Source: Hyphomicrobium sp. (GTDB taxonomy: Bacteria > Pseudomonadota > Alphaproteobacteria > Rhizobiales > Hyphomicrobiaceae). Taken from it: DNA of 20,034 nt. Position numbers and translations under genes: made by a program. The notes under the pieces were generated by a model, which saw nothing but the letters and a program-made list of their open reading frames with translations, was not told the origin of the DNA and ran no database searches. The DNA lies in the NCBI GenBank assembly GCA_030598645.1, contig JAUVPN010000007.1:1-20034 (forward strand), in the 5' to 3' direction. Below, in pieces: positions 1-6,982 of this stretch. Position 1 is the first letter of the stretch, and each line of letters opens with the position of its first letter.

Positions 1-885
1 GTATGGGAGGCCGTGCACAAAGCGGGTGTGCCGGATTTGCTGCGGCTCAATCCCTTTTTCTATGGCTTCACCAGTTCCTCGCATCTCGCCAAGGTAGCGA
101 GCCTTTGGTCGCCCTATGAGTTCAACCCGCTGGGCTTTGACCCGCTGCGCCGTCTCCTCTCAGAGACGCTCGACTTCGATCGGCTGCGTACGGATTCACC
201 TTTGGAGCTGCTGATTGCCGCTACTGAAGTTGCCAGTGGCCGCGCCAAGATCTTTCGGCGTGACGAAATCACGTTGGAAGCCGTCCTGGCCTCGTCTTGT
301 CTTCCCACTCTGCATCATGCCGTCCAGATTGATGGCGTGGCTTACTGGGACGGCGGCTTCTCTGCCAACCCAGATATCAAGACGCTTGCGATGGAAAGCC
401 CGGTTGGGGACACGCTCATCGTTCAGCTCGATCCGCTTATCCGCAACGAGCTACCCAAGGGCGTGCGCGAGATTTCCATGCATGCCAACCGGATCACCTT
501 CAACGCACCACTGATGCGTGATATTGAGCTGATTGAGTCTGTGCGCGAATGCTCCAGAACTTGGCTTGGCGGTGCGCGTGGTAGCTTAGGCCGGCTTGCC
601 ACGCATCGCTTTCACTTGATCGAAGCTGGCCACTACACGGGAGCGCTTAGCCTCGACAGCACGATGAAGCCCGACTGGCAGTTGCTTAACTATCTTCACA
701 GTGCTGGTCGCGATGAGGCGGAGAAATGGCTGAGACGTCATCGTGCGAGCTTGGGACGTAGATCAAGTGTTGATCTGAAGGAGCGTTTCCTCAAGGGAAT
801 CGCCGGTTACGACGACGTTACGCCCTCGGAGGAATTAATCGAGCCGGCGGAACGAAAGCTTGCCGTCAATTCTCCCGATACCTAA
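1..885 (+). CDS. Patatin-like phospholipase, C-terminal part (5' end outside window)
   Basis: The reading frame is open from the first base, so the gene starts upstream of the window and about 294 residues of its C-terminal part are seen. The block YWDGGFSANPDI (around bases 343-378) carries the D-G-G motif holding the catalytic Asp of the patatin Ser-Asp dyad. The G-X-S-X-G nucleophile elbow would lie in the missing upstream part. After it come the features of the DUF3734-type tail found in many alphaproteobacterial patatins: a stretch on removing surface loops, then LDSTMKPDW and a charged helix ending in EKWLRRHRASLG. Proteins of this family are acyl hydrolases acting on lipids; the substrate here cannot be told. 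The TAA stop lies 28 bases before the modA start, so transcription may run on into modABC. Confidence 0.88.
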   Translation, partial: VWEAVHKAGVPDLLRLNPFFYGFTSSSHLAKVASLWSPYEFNPLGFDPLRRLLSETLDFDRLRTDSPLELLIAATEVASGRAKIFRRDEITLEAVLASSCLPTLHHAVQIDGVAYWDGGFSANPDIKTLAMESPVGDTLIVQLDPLIRNELPKGVREISMHANRITFNAPLMRDIELIESVRECSRTWLGGARGSLGRLATHRFHLIEAGHYTGALSLDSTMKPDWQLLNYLHSAGRDEAEKWLRRHRASLGRRSSVDLKERFLKGIAGYDDVTPSEELIEPAERKLAVNSPDT

Positions 886-913
886 GTGTCAAAGCACGGG
901 CTATGATTGCCGC

Positions 914-1723
914 ATGATGTGGCAACGACTGGCATTGAGATTGAGTCGCGCCGCGCTGCCCATGCTGGCCGGGTGCGCGTTTCTTTTTGCTTCCACAACG
1001 CCGACCCGACCGGCCCACGCGGAAACCGTCCCTGTCGTGGCGGCGGCGTCAAGCCTGCGTCACGCCTTGGATGACATAGCGACGGCTTTCGAACAACAAA
1101 CTGGCCGGCAGGTTCGGCTCACCTATGGTGCCACGCGAAGTCTCACTCACCAGATTGAGAACGGTGCACCCTATGAGCTGTTCTTCGCTGCTGACACCGA
1201 AAGCGTTAAAAGGCTGGCTGACAAAAGCCTCACTGATGGCGAGGCATCTGTTTTTGCACGCGGGCGTATTGTTCTTATGGCGATGGAAGGATCGCCCGTC
1301 TCCGTCGATAGCGACTTGATCGGCCTTGCTGATGCGCTTGGGTCAGGCAAGGTCGATTATGTCTCCATCGCCAATCCTGAAGTGGCGCCTTATGGACGCG
1401 CCGCGCAAGAGGCGTTGCAAAAGGCAGGATTGTGGGAAAGCGTCAAAAAGCGGCTCGTGATCGGCGAAAACGTCGGGCAGGCGACGCAGTTTGCCACGAC
1501 CGGTGCTGCTCAGGCAGGCATCATTGCTCGCTCGCTGGCGGTGTCTTCTAATGTCGGTCCTCGGTTGAGCATTGCGCTCGTTCCAGAAGACTGGCACCAG
1601 CCCATCAATCACAGTATGGCGCTGCTCAAAGGTTCTGGGCAAACTGCGCGTGCATTTGCCGCCTTCCTGAAAAGTGACCCAGGACGTGAAATTTTAGAGC
1701 GCAATGGCTTATTCGCGCCTTAA
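914..1723 (+). CDS. modA: Molybdate ABC transporter, substrate-binding protein ModA
   Basis: Periplasmic binding protein that captures molybdate (possibly tungstate) and delivers it to ModB. About 269 residues, normal for the family. The N-terminus is a signal sequence with basic residues and a hydrophobic core, and the mature part opens with VPVVAAASSL, the typical ModA first strand with oxyanion-binding serines. The motif ANPEVAPYGRAAQEAL in the second half is the ModA hallmark. The start was placed at the ATG pair 914/917 because the signal peptide begins there. An upstream in-frame TTG at 860 would add an unlikely leader overlapping the patatin gene. No strong Shine-Dalgarno is visible. 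The signal contains LAGC, a possible lipobox, as well as AHA-E, a possible signal peptidase I site, so the protein could be a lipoprotein or a soluble one. The next gene, modB, begins 19 bases after the stop. Confidence 0.95.
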   Translation: MMWQRLALRLSRAALPMLAGCAFLFASTTPTRPAHAETVPVVAAASSLRHALDDIATAFEQQTGRQVRLTYGATRSLTHQIENGAPYELFFAADTESVKRLADKSLTDGEASVFARGRIVLMAMEGSPVSVDSDLIGLADALGSGKVDYVSIANPEVAPYGRAAQEALQKAGLWESVKKRLVIGENVGQATQFATTGAAQAGIIARSLAVSSNVGPRLSIALVPEDWHQPINHSMALLKGSGQTARAFAAFLKSDPGREILERNGLFAP

Positions 1724-1727
1724 CCTC

Positions 1728-1737
1728 GGGGAGGTGA
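1728..1737 (+). promoter_or_regulatory. Strong ribosome binding site that fixes the modB start
   Basis: GGGGAGGTGA lies 5 bases before the ATG at 1743 and contains a near-perfect complement of the 16S rRNA tail. It argues for that start over the in-frame ATG at 1704, which overlaps the end of modA and has no such site. Confidence 0.75.
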
Positions 1738-1742
1738 CGGTC

Positions 1743-2414
1743 ATGGACTGGACCGCATTTGCACTGACGCTCAAACTTGCATTCTGGACCTGCTTGCTAA
1801 TCCTGCCAATCGCTATTTTGTTGGCGCGTTGGCTTGCGTGGGGGCGTATGCCGGGAAAAAGTTGGGTAGAGACCTTGGTGATGTTGCCGCTGGTTTTGCC
1901 CCCGACGGTTCTTGGCTTCTATTTGCTTGTTGGCTTTTCGCCAGAATCCGATCTTGGGGCCTTCGTCACAGCAGTGTTTGGCAAGCCTCTCGTCTTTACG
2001 TTCACTGGCATTCTGGTTGCCTCGCTCATCATAAATCTTCCTTTTGCCGTGCAGCCTATTCAACGTGCGTTCGAAGCCATTGCGCCCAATGTGCGCGAGG
2101 CCGCTTTCGTCAGTGGGCTTTCGCCTTTCGAGACGTTGCGTCGTATTGAGCTTCCACTCGCGTGGCCGGGCATTGCCTCTGGCTTTGCGCTAGTTTTTGC
2201 TCATACGCTGGGTGAATTTGGCGTGATATTGATGATTGGCGGTAGCATTCCAGGAGAAACGCGCGTGATGTCGATTGCCATTTACGACAGCGTGCAGGCC
2301 TTCCGCACTGGGGATGCCGCTGTGATGTCCGCTGTGTTATTGGCCTTCTCTTTCACGGCCATTGTGTTTGTACATATGCTCGCGCGTCGTCGGCCGGATG
2401 CTCATGCCCATTGA
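1743..2414 (+). CDS. modB: Molybdate ABC transporter, permease ModB
   Basis: Inner-membrane channel subunit of the molybdate importer, about 223 residues, the usual length. It begins MDWTAFALTLKLAFW and shows five or so hydrophobic segments. The family signatures LPPTVLGFYLL and the cytoplasmic EAA-like loop (EAAFVSGLSPFETLRRIELPLAWPGI, read in two parts) that docks on the ModC ATPase are present, followed by HTLGEFGVILMIGG. Its tail overlaps the modC start by about 11-17 bases, so the two are probably translationally coupled. The start is set by the ribosome binding site at 1728-1737. Confidence 0.95.
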   Translation: MDWTAFALTLKLAFWTCLLILPIAILLARWLAWGRMPGKSWVETLVMLPLVLPPTVLGFYLLVGFSPESDLGAFVTAVFGKPLVFTFTGILVASLIINLPFAVQPIQRAFEAIAPNVREAAFVSGLSPFETLRRIELPLAWPGIASGFALVFAHTLGEFGVILMIGGSIPGETRVMSIAIYDSVQAFRTGDAAVMSAVLLAFSFTAIVFVHMLARRRPDAHAH

Positions 2415-3513
2415 GCCCGGACGTTTTCTCGTCAACTTGCGGCAGGCGGGTCAAATCCCGCTTGATGTGGAGATCACCTGCAATCCTGGCGAGCTGTTGG
2501 CGCTCGTGGGCCCTTCAGGCAGCGGCAAGACGACGGTATTGCGTGCTATTGCGGGTCTCTATCGGCCGGCCGCGGGGCGTATCGTTTCGGGGAATCAAAT
2601 ATGGTTCGACGCGGAAACCGGCACGATGATTTCGCCGCAGGCGCGGGCAACCGGCCTAGTGTTTCAGGACTATGCGCTTTTCCCCCATCTCTCCGCATTG
2701 GAGAATGTGAAACTGGCAGCGCGTCACCTCGACGAGCCACAATGCAGTGAACAAGTTGCAGCCCTCTTATCGCGCCTAAATCTAGATGGCCTTGAGATGC
2801 GGGCGCCCCATCAGCTCTCCGGTGGCGAACGCCAGCGCGTCGCTCTTGCCCGGGCTCTAGCGCGCGACCCAAAAATCCTGCTTCTCGATGAACCGTTTTC
2901 CGCCGTCGACCGCATGACCCGCGAGCGACTAAAAGCGGAGCTCTCCAGCCTGCACCGCACGCTCGAGATTCCGATTATCCTCGTGACCCATGATCTGCAG
3001 GAAGCTGAAGCGCTCGCTGATCGCATCGCCATCCTGCACAAGGGCAGAACGCTTCAAATCGGCACGCCCGATGACGTTCGTCTACGTCCGGTGAGCGCAT
3101 TGGTTGCGCGTCTTATGGGGCAGGTTAATGTTTTCGATTGTGAGGTTGTGCAAGCCTCGCAAGAAAGTGGCAGCGGTCGCATCCGTTGGCGCGAGCAAGT
3201 TCTTCATGCTGCGAAAACGGGTCGGTTCAAGAAAGGTGAGCGAGTTACGTGGCTCATTCCGGCCGACTATGTGGCGTTGGAAAACACGAAGCCGCCTTCA
3301 GGGCAAGGACAAGAAAACAGGCTGCCGGGCAAGGTTGTCGACTTTAACGGGCTCGGCGAAATTACTTTGCTCACTATTCGTCTGCGTACAAATTCTGCTG
3401 ATCTACTTCGTCTCACCGTCGCTTCGCGTGAAGCCCGCTTGCTCAAACCGGGAAGTGACGTGACAGTTCGCCTACTTGCCGATGGCATCCATCTCATGCC
3501 GCCGGAGATTTAA
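2404..3513 (+). CDS. modC: Molybdate ABC transporter, ATP-binding protein ModC
   Basis: ATPase that powers molybdate import, about 369 residues. Walker A GPSGSGKT is at residues 36-43, the Q-loop VFQDYALFPH around 87-95, the ABC signature LSGGERQ at 138-144, Walker B ILLLDEP at 158-164 and the H-loop His in VTHD at 196. Roughly the last 75 residues (PGKVVDFNGLGEITLLTIRL onward) look like the Mop/TOBE oxyanion-binding domain that lets molybdate inhibit the transporter in this family. The start may be ATG 2404 or ATG 2398. Neither has a good Shine-Dalgarno, which fits coupling to modB, whose stop lies at 2412-2414. The TAA stop is directly followed by the stop of the convergent HTH gene. Confidence 0.95.
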   Translation: MPIEPGRFLVNLRQAGQIPLDVEITCNPGELLALVGPSGSGKTTVLRAIAGLYRPAAGRIVSGNQIWFDAETGTMISPQARATGLVFQDYALFPHLSALENVKLAARHLDEPQCSEQVAALLSRLNLDGLEMRAPHQLSGGERQRVALARALARDPKILLLDEPFSAVDRMTRERLKAELSSLHRTLEIPIILVTHDLQEAEALADRIAILHKGRTLQIGTPDDVRLRPVSALVARLMGQVNVFDCEVVQASQESGSGRIRWREQVLHAAKTGRFKKGERVTWLIPADYVALENTKPPSGQGQENRLPGKVVDFNGLGEITLLTIRLRTNSADLLRLTVASREARLLKPGSDVTVRLLADGIHLMPPEI

Positions 3514-4284
3514 TCAAGGGCTCACCAGTCGTGCGTAGCCTTGTGTTATCGTCTCTTCCAGCGCCTTTTTGTAGTCGGCGTAGCATGCGTTGTTCTCTGT
3601 AATTTCACCGAGGCCACCTCGGAACTCCTCACATTTTTCGTAAACAATTGGTGTTGCCACCGGCAGTAACATTGCGCCGTGCTTGTGCAGCGTGGTGATG
3701 ATACCCCGCATCTTACCAATGCGGTCGATCTGCGAAACTATAACCATGCGCATAGCCCCTTTCGTCAGCGATACAAGGTGAATGAACATGGAGGAGGCGG
3801 GAATATAGAGCCGTCCCCTATGCGAGTAGGGTGCGTCGGGCCGGTCGCGCTCTTGGAATAACAAGCTTGGCCAGTCCGGTTCCCAGCTTACATCCGTGCG
3901 AAAGGCAACGATCACGCCAGGCTGCGCAAACGACGGCCGCACTGTTAGGTAACTACCGATGTAGTGATCGACGGCAGCCCTTGTGTAAGCTCCCATGTAG
4001 ACCGGAGCAACAAGCCCGCCTTCGCCCTGCAGCTCCTCAGGCCCCCGCGGGGTTTTGCCGTCCCAGGCCTCCTTCAGCTTATCGTAATCGAGCCCCAGCA
4101 CCATGCACACGTCGAATAGGGTCTGCTCGCGCACCGAGCGCCCGCCCAGCAGATTCTGGATCGTTTTCTCGTGGCAGTCGGCGGCGTCGGCAATTTCGGC
4201 CTGTGTCAGCTTTTTCTCGATCATGGCCGTCTTGATCTGGGCTAACGCACCTTCGCGCGCTAATTTTGAGACTGAGGCCTTCAT
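3514..4284 (-). CDS. XRE-type helix-turn-helix protein with unrecognised C-terminal domain
   Basis: 256 residues. The N-terminal 75 form a lambda-repressor-like DNA-binding domain: LTQAEIADAADCHEKTIQNLL at residues 26-46 is a clear helix-turn-helix, followed by FDVCMVLGLDYDKL, the closing helices. Residues 90-220 are a separate alpha/beta domain (YIGSYLTVRPSF, VIVAFRTDVSW, GRLYIPASSMFIHLVSL, LLPVATPIVY). I cannot assign it to a named family; it could be a ligand-sensing or dimerisation domain, which is inference. The convergent position against modC, with stops on adjacent bases, does not by itself make it a molybdate regulator. The ATG at 4284 has only a poor purine-rich stretch upstream. 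The inverted repeats at 4335-4380, just upstream of its start, could be its own operator. Confidence 0.85.
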   Translation of the reverse strand: MKASVSKLAREGALAQIKTAMIEKKLTQAEIADAADCHEKTIQNLLGGRSVREQTLFDVCMVLGLDYDKLKEAWDGKTPRGPEELQGEGGLVAPVYMGAYTRAAVDHYIGSYLTVRPSFAQPGVIVAFRTDVSWEPDWPSLLFQERDRPDAPYSHRGRLYIPASSMFIHLVSLTKGAMRMVIVSQIDRIGKMRGIITTLHKHGAMLLPVATPIVYEKCEEFRGGLGEITENNACYADYKKALEETITQGYARLVSP

Positions 4285-4335
4285 CCAGTGCGTGCCCCCA
4301 ATTGCGGCGCTTGAGATCGAATTTTCTGGAATTTA

Positions 4336-4364
4336 CCGGTTTTTTCCCCTGATGGGCAAACCGG
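4336..4364. promoter_or_regulatory. Inverted repeat upstream of the HTH gene, possible operator
   Basis: CCGGTTT (4336-4342) and AAACCGG (4358-4364) form a perfect 7-bp inverted repeat with a CCC/GGG pair inside its loop. Two more CCGG cores follow at 4371 and 4377. The repeat lies about 52-80 bases upstream of the HTH start, where an autoregulatory operator would be expected. It has no U-run, so a terminator is less likely. The role is inference. Confidence 0.35.
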
Positions 4365-4463
4365 AAAGAGCCGGTGCCGGCGTTTCCCATTTGTTGTCGG
4401 CAAGCTGTCTCGTGTTTCTGCCCCGGTGGTGGCAGGTTTCACTCAGGGGGGATCAGCATGGTT

Positions 4464-4488
4464 TCGCGATCGCGACGTCTCCTACAAT
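4464..4488 (+). promoter_or_regulatory. 12-bp palindrome next to a TACAAT -10-like box
   Basis: TCGCGATCGCGA at 4464-4475 is a perfect palindrome, and TACAAT at 4483-4488 resembles a sigma-70 -10 element. Together they sit 29-53 bases before the ATG of the 40-residue membrane protein, so a promoter with an operator in its spacer is possible. No convincing -35 hexamer is visible. Confidence 0.35.
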
Positions 4489-4516
4489 CTGAAACCTACG
4501 TGTGGGAGGCAAAAAT

Positions 4517-4639
4517 ATGAAGATTTCTAGCGACGCTGGGCCCCTTTCTCTGGACCTCAGGGGCCCAGCCTCAGCCATTCTAATTTCGCTTTTCGGCGCG
4601 GCCATCGTTGCGGTCGGACTGCTTCTGCTCGGCGTCTGA
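4517..4639 (+). CDS. Small single-pass membrane protein, 40 residues, unknown function
   Basis: The ATG at 4517 is preceded at 7 bases by GGGAGG (4504-4509), a strong ribosome binding site, and the frame runs to TGA at 4637. The N-terminal half is short and polar (MKISSDAGPLSLDLRGPAS). The C-terminal half is one uninterrupted hydrophobic helix (AILISLFGAAIVAVGLLLLG) ending at the stop, so it would be tail-anchored in the inner membrane. No known family is recognised. It lies alone between the divergent HTH gene and the convergent rlpA-like gene. The strong ribosome binding site and the clean membrane segment support a real gene; its small size is the reason for caution. Confidence 0.6.
   Translation: MKISSDAGPLSLDLRGPASAILISLFGAAIVAVGLLLLGV
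4537..4567. repeat. 9-bp perfect inverted repeat inside the small membrane protein gene
   Basis: TGGGCCCCT (4537-4545) and AGGGGCCCA (4559-4567) are perfect inverted copies with a 13-base loop. The GC-rich hairpin begins 20 bases after the ATG and could slow ribosomes or polymerase. The function is unknown. Confidence 0.5.
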
Positions 4640-4669
4640 GCGACCAACCCCGGTTTGATCAAAAGCCGA

Positions 4670-4700
4670 GGGCGGCGAAGGCCAAAGACCCCCACCGCCC
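4670..4700. terminator. Possible bidirectional terminator between convergent genes
   Basis: GGGCGG (4670-4675) and CCGCCC (4695-4700) form a GC-rich 6-bp stem with a 19-base loop, placed between the convergent small membrane protein gene and the rlpA-like gene. The T-run after it is poor on the plus strand; on the minus strand it is followed by TCGGCTTTT. A weak candidate. Confidence 0.3.
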
Positions 4701-4723
4701 TGTTCTCTGCTGTGCAAGCGATT

Positions 4724-5266
4724 CTAGAGGACTTCTAGCGATACCGGGGCAAGACCCGCGCCGGTCATACCTATCACTTGGGCAGCACCCTTTGAGAGGT
4801 CGATAACGCGGCCACGGATGAACGGCCCGCGGTCATTTATGGTGACCACGACAGAGCGGCCATTGCGCTTGTTTGTCACCTTAACCTTGGTGCCAAACGG
4901 AAGAGAGCGGTGGGCGGCAGTCATGGCTTTCGGATTGAAGCGGCCGCCGGAGGCCGTTCTCTGCGGCTGCCAATAGTAGGAGGCGATTCCAGACCCAGCC
5001 GAGCCCTTCGAAGCCACGCGAGTACGCGAGCGGCGCGGCTTGCTACTCCTTCTCGTAGAGCGCTTGCTCGCGCTGCGACGCCCCGATTGCTTCGTGCTAA
5101 CGCGTCCGTTTGAGCGATAATTGCGGGCTGAACCAGTTTTTGCTGACTTTGAAGAACTGCATGCTAAGCCTCCGCCCATGCACTTCCAATAAGCCGCGCT
5201 GGCAGGAGCCAGCGTCAGCAAGCCTAACGTCACCACAGCTAAGGCGGAATAGATAAAGGTCCGCAT
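4724..5266 (-). CDS. Exported RlpA-like septal ring / lytic transglycosylase family protein
   Basis: 180 residues. Residues 1-24 are a signal peptide (cleavage after ASA). Residues 35-92 are a very basic Ser/Arg/Lys-rich linker, and residues 93-179 are the double-psi beta-barrel of the RlpA family: [49 protein letters not shown]. His119 and Asp156 sit where RlpA proteins carry their catalytic residues. RlpA enzymes cleave denuded glycan strands at the division septum. This protein lacks the C-terminal SPOR domain that targets the best-known members, so its target and activity are less certain. The start at 5266 was chosen because the signal peptide begins there and GAGGAG (5274-5279 on the complement) lies 7 bases before the ATG. 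The frame stays open further upstream without a better start. Confidence 0.9.
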   Translation of the reverse strand: MRTFIYSALAVVTLGLLTLAPASAAYWKCMGGGLACSSSKSAKTGSARNYRSNGRVSTKQSGRRSASKRSTRRSSKPRRSRTRVASKGSAGSGIASYYWQPQRTASGGRFNPKAMTAAHRSLPFGTKVKVTNKRNGRSVVVTINDRGPFIRGRVIDLSKGAAQVIGMTGAGLAPVSLEVL

Positions 5267-5665
5267 TCCTATTCTCCTCGTTATAGCGACGGCGCCCAAG
5301 CTAAACGCACATTCCCGAATCCAGCTCATCTGAAGCTGACGACCTGGAGTTTGCTCCTTAACGGAGTCAGCGATTTTTGGCGGGGGGATTGTGTTTGTGT
5401 TGTTTGGCCCGTAGCGAATCCCAGAACTCATACCGTCGCTTTGCAAAGGGATACTCCCCGTTCTGGCGCCGGCTACGGACCATCACCAATTGAGGCGGTC
5501 AACCTTGTCGTCTGAACGTCATTCGCCGGAAAACCTGTCAACGCGTTAATTTTGAAGGGTTTTGTTTCGATGTGCTAGTGCGGTCCCGCGACGGCAGGTC
5601 GCACATGCAAGGCCACGCGCGTGCGACTTAAAGTGGTGCAAGCGCGACGGCAAGAGGAGGTCAGC
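5267..5665. other. Gene-free divergent region between rlpA-like gene and chrA
   Basis: About 400 bases holding the 5' regions of two divergent genes. I see the rlpA-like ribosome binding site near 5274-5279 and a TATAAC -10-like string on the minus strand close to it, but no paired -35 box. A short inverted repeat CAGCT/AGCTG lies near 5317-5333. I see no convincing additional gene, RNA or riboswitch. Confidence 0.5.
5655..5660 (+). promoter_or_regulatory. Ribosome binding site that points to a TTG start for chrA
   Basis: AGGAGG lies 5 bases before TTG at 5666. The only upstream alternative in frame near it, GTG at 5621, has no such site, so the rare TTG start is preferred. Confidence 0.65.
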
Positions 5666-6982
5666 TTGCGCAGCCAGAACGCAGCTAAGGTCTCTGAGGC
5701 GCCGAGCTTCTTGAGCGCGCTCAGGGTCTGGGCACAGATCGGCCTATTGTCCTTCGGTGGCCCGGCTGCGCAGATCGCGCTCATGCACCGCGTTCTTGTC
5801 GAGGAGCGCAATTGGCTGGATGAACGCCAGTATCTTTCGGCACTAAGCTTTTGCATGCTGCTACCGGGTCCCGAGGCGATGCAGCTTGCGACCTACTCGG
5901 GTTGGCGCCTGCACGGTATCAGGGGCGGCCTGTCTGCTGGTCTATTGTTCGTTGCACCCGGCGCTATCCTTGTTCTCGTGCTTTCCATTCTCTACGGAGC
6001 ATTCGGCAAAGCACCCCTGGCAGAAGCTTTATTTGCGGGGGTCAAGGCTGCAGTCCTTGCTATTGTTCTGCGCGCACTATGGAGTCTTGCTCAACGGGCG
6101 CTGGAGGGCCGGTTCGATTGGCTCGTTGCGGTAGCTGCTTTCGTCGCTATCTACTTTCTCGACTTACCATTCCCCCTTGTGGTAGCGACCGCGGCCATCG
6201 TCGGGTATTTGCGCGCCACACGATTGGCGGATGGTTTGGCTGCGAAGGTCCCGGCACCGCCAGTACCGTTCTCCCAGACCGCTCGAACGTTTGCGCTTTG
6301 GCTTGCGGTCTGGATCGGTCCACTGCTCGCCGTCGTCGCCATTTTTGGAAGCGATCACGTGCTGGCACAGCTGGCCTGGTTTTTCTCCAAGCTCGCAATA
6401 GTCACATTCGGTGGCGCCTATGCTGTCTTAGCCTACATGGTACAGGAGGTAGTTGAGGGCTACGGTTGGCTTGCCCCTGGTGAAATGCTCGACGGGCTTG
6501 GTCTGGCCGAGACGACGCCCGGACCTCTGATCCTCGTAACAGAATTTGTCGGCTATATCGCCGCTCTACGATTTGGGGGCGGAGGCTCCATCCTAATGGG
6601 GCTCCTCGGTGTGTTGGTCACCTTGTGGGCCACCTTTGCACCCTGCTTCCTTTGGATCTTTGTGGGTGCTCCCTACATCGAATGGCTGACCGCAGCGCCA
6701 CGTCTGGCTTCCGCCTTGCGCTCGGTCACCGCAGCCGTCGTCGGTGTCATCCTCAACCTTGCAGTCTGGTTCGCGCTCCATGTCCTCTTCGAGGATGTAA
6801 TCGAGCACACATTTGGTGCCCTCCGGCTATTCGTGCCCAACCTGGCAACCGTAAACTGGGTGACGCTCTTCCTGGCGGGTTTTGCAGTGATATTGTTCGT
6901 TATTCTGCGCCGCGGCATCGCCATGACGCTTGGCATATGCTCGGCTTTGGCGCTGCTGATGTTCTATCTCGCTCCAGCCTAA
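5666..6982 (+). CDS. chrA: Chromate transporter ChrA
   Basis: About 438 residues, a long-chain CHR protein with two homologous halves. The first half has IGLLSFGGPAAQIALMH and LLPGPEAMQLATYSGW, the second KLAIVTFGGAYAVLAYMVQ and LAETTPGPLILVTEFVGY. These paired FGG and PGP motifs are the family signature. It is a polytopic inner-membrane protein with about ten or more hydrophobic segments. Family members export chromate using the proton gradient; sulfate-linked or other anion roles are also reported, so the substrate is a family inference. The TTG start at 5666 rests on the AGGAGG site; a GTG start at 5621 would add 15 residues. No chrB regulator lies next to it. The TAA stop overlaps the TAG stop of the convergent corA gene. 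Confidence 0.92.
   Translation: MRSQNAAKVSEAPSFLSALRVWAQIGLLSFGGPAAQIALMHRVLVEERNWLDERQYLSALSFCMLLPGPEAMQLATYSGWRLHGIRGGLSAGLLFVAPGAILVLVLSILYGAFGKAPLAEALFAGVKAAVLAIVLRALWSLAQRALEGRFDWLVAVAAFVAIYFLDLPFPLVVATAAIVGYLRATRLADGLAAKVPAPPVPFSQTARTFALWLAVWIGPLLAVVAIFGSDHVLAQLAWFFSKLAIVTFGGAYAVLAYMVQEVVEGYGWLAPGEMLDGLGLAETTPGPLILVTEFVGYIAALRFGGGGSILMGLLGVLVTLWATFAPCFLWIFVGAPYIEWLTAAPRLASALRSVTAAVVGVILNLAVWFALHVLFEDVIEHTFGALRLFVPNLATVNWVTLFLAGFAVILFVILRRGIAMTLGICSALALLMFYLAPA

Noticed and set aside
860..913. Longer modA start at TTG 860
   Set aside because: It would overlap the patatin stop and put a polar leader with two cysteines before an obvious signal peptide.
4464..4475. GCGATCGC as a cyanobacterial HIP1 element
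   Set aside because: HIP1 is defined by high repetition in cyanobacterial genomes; only this isolated palindrome was noticed and the genes are alphaproteobacterial.
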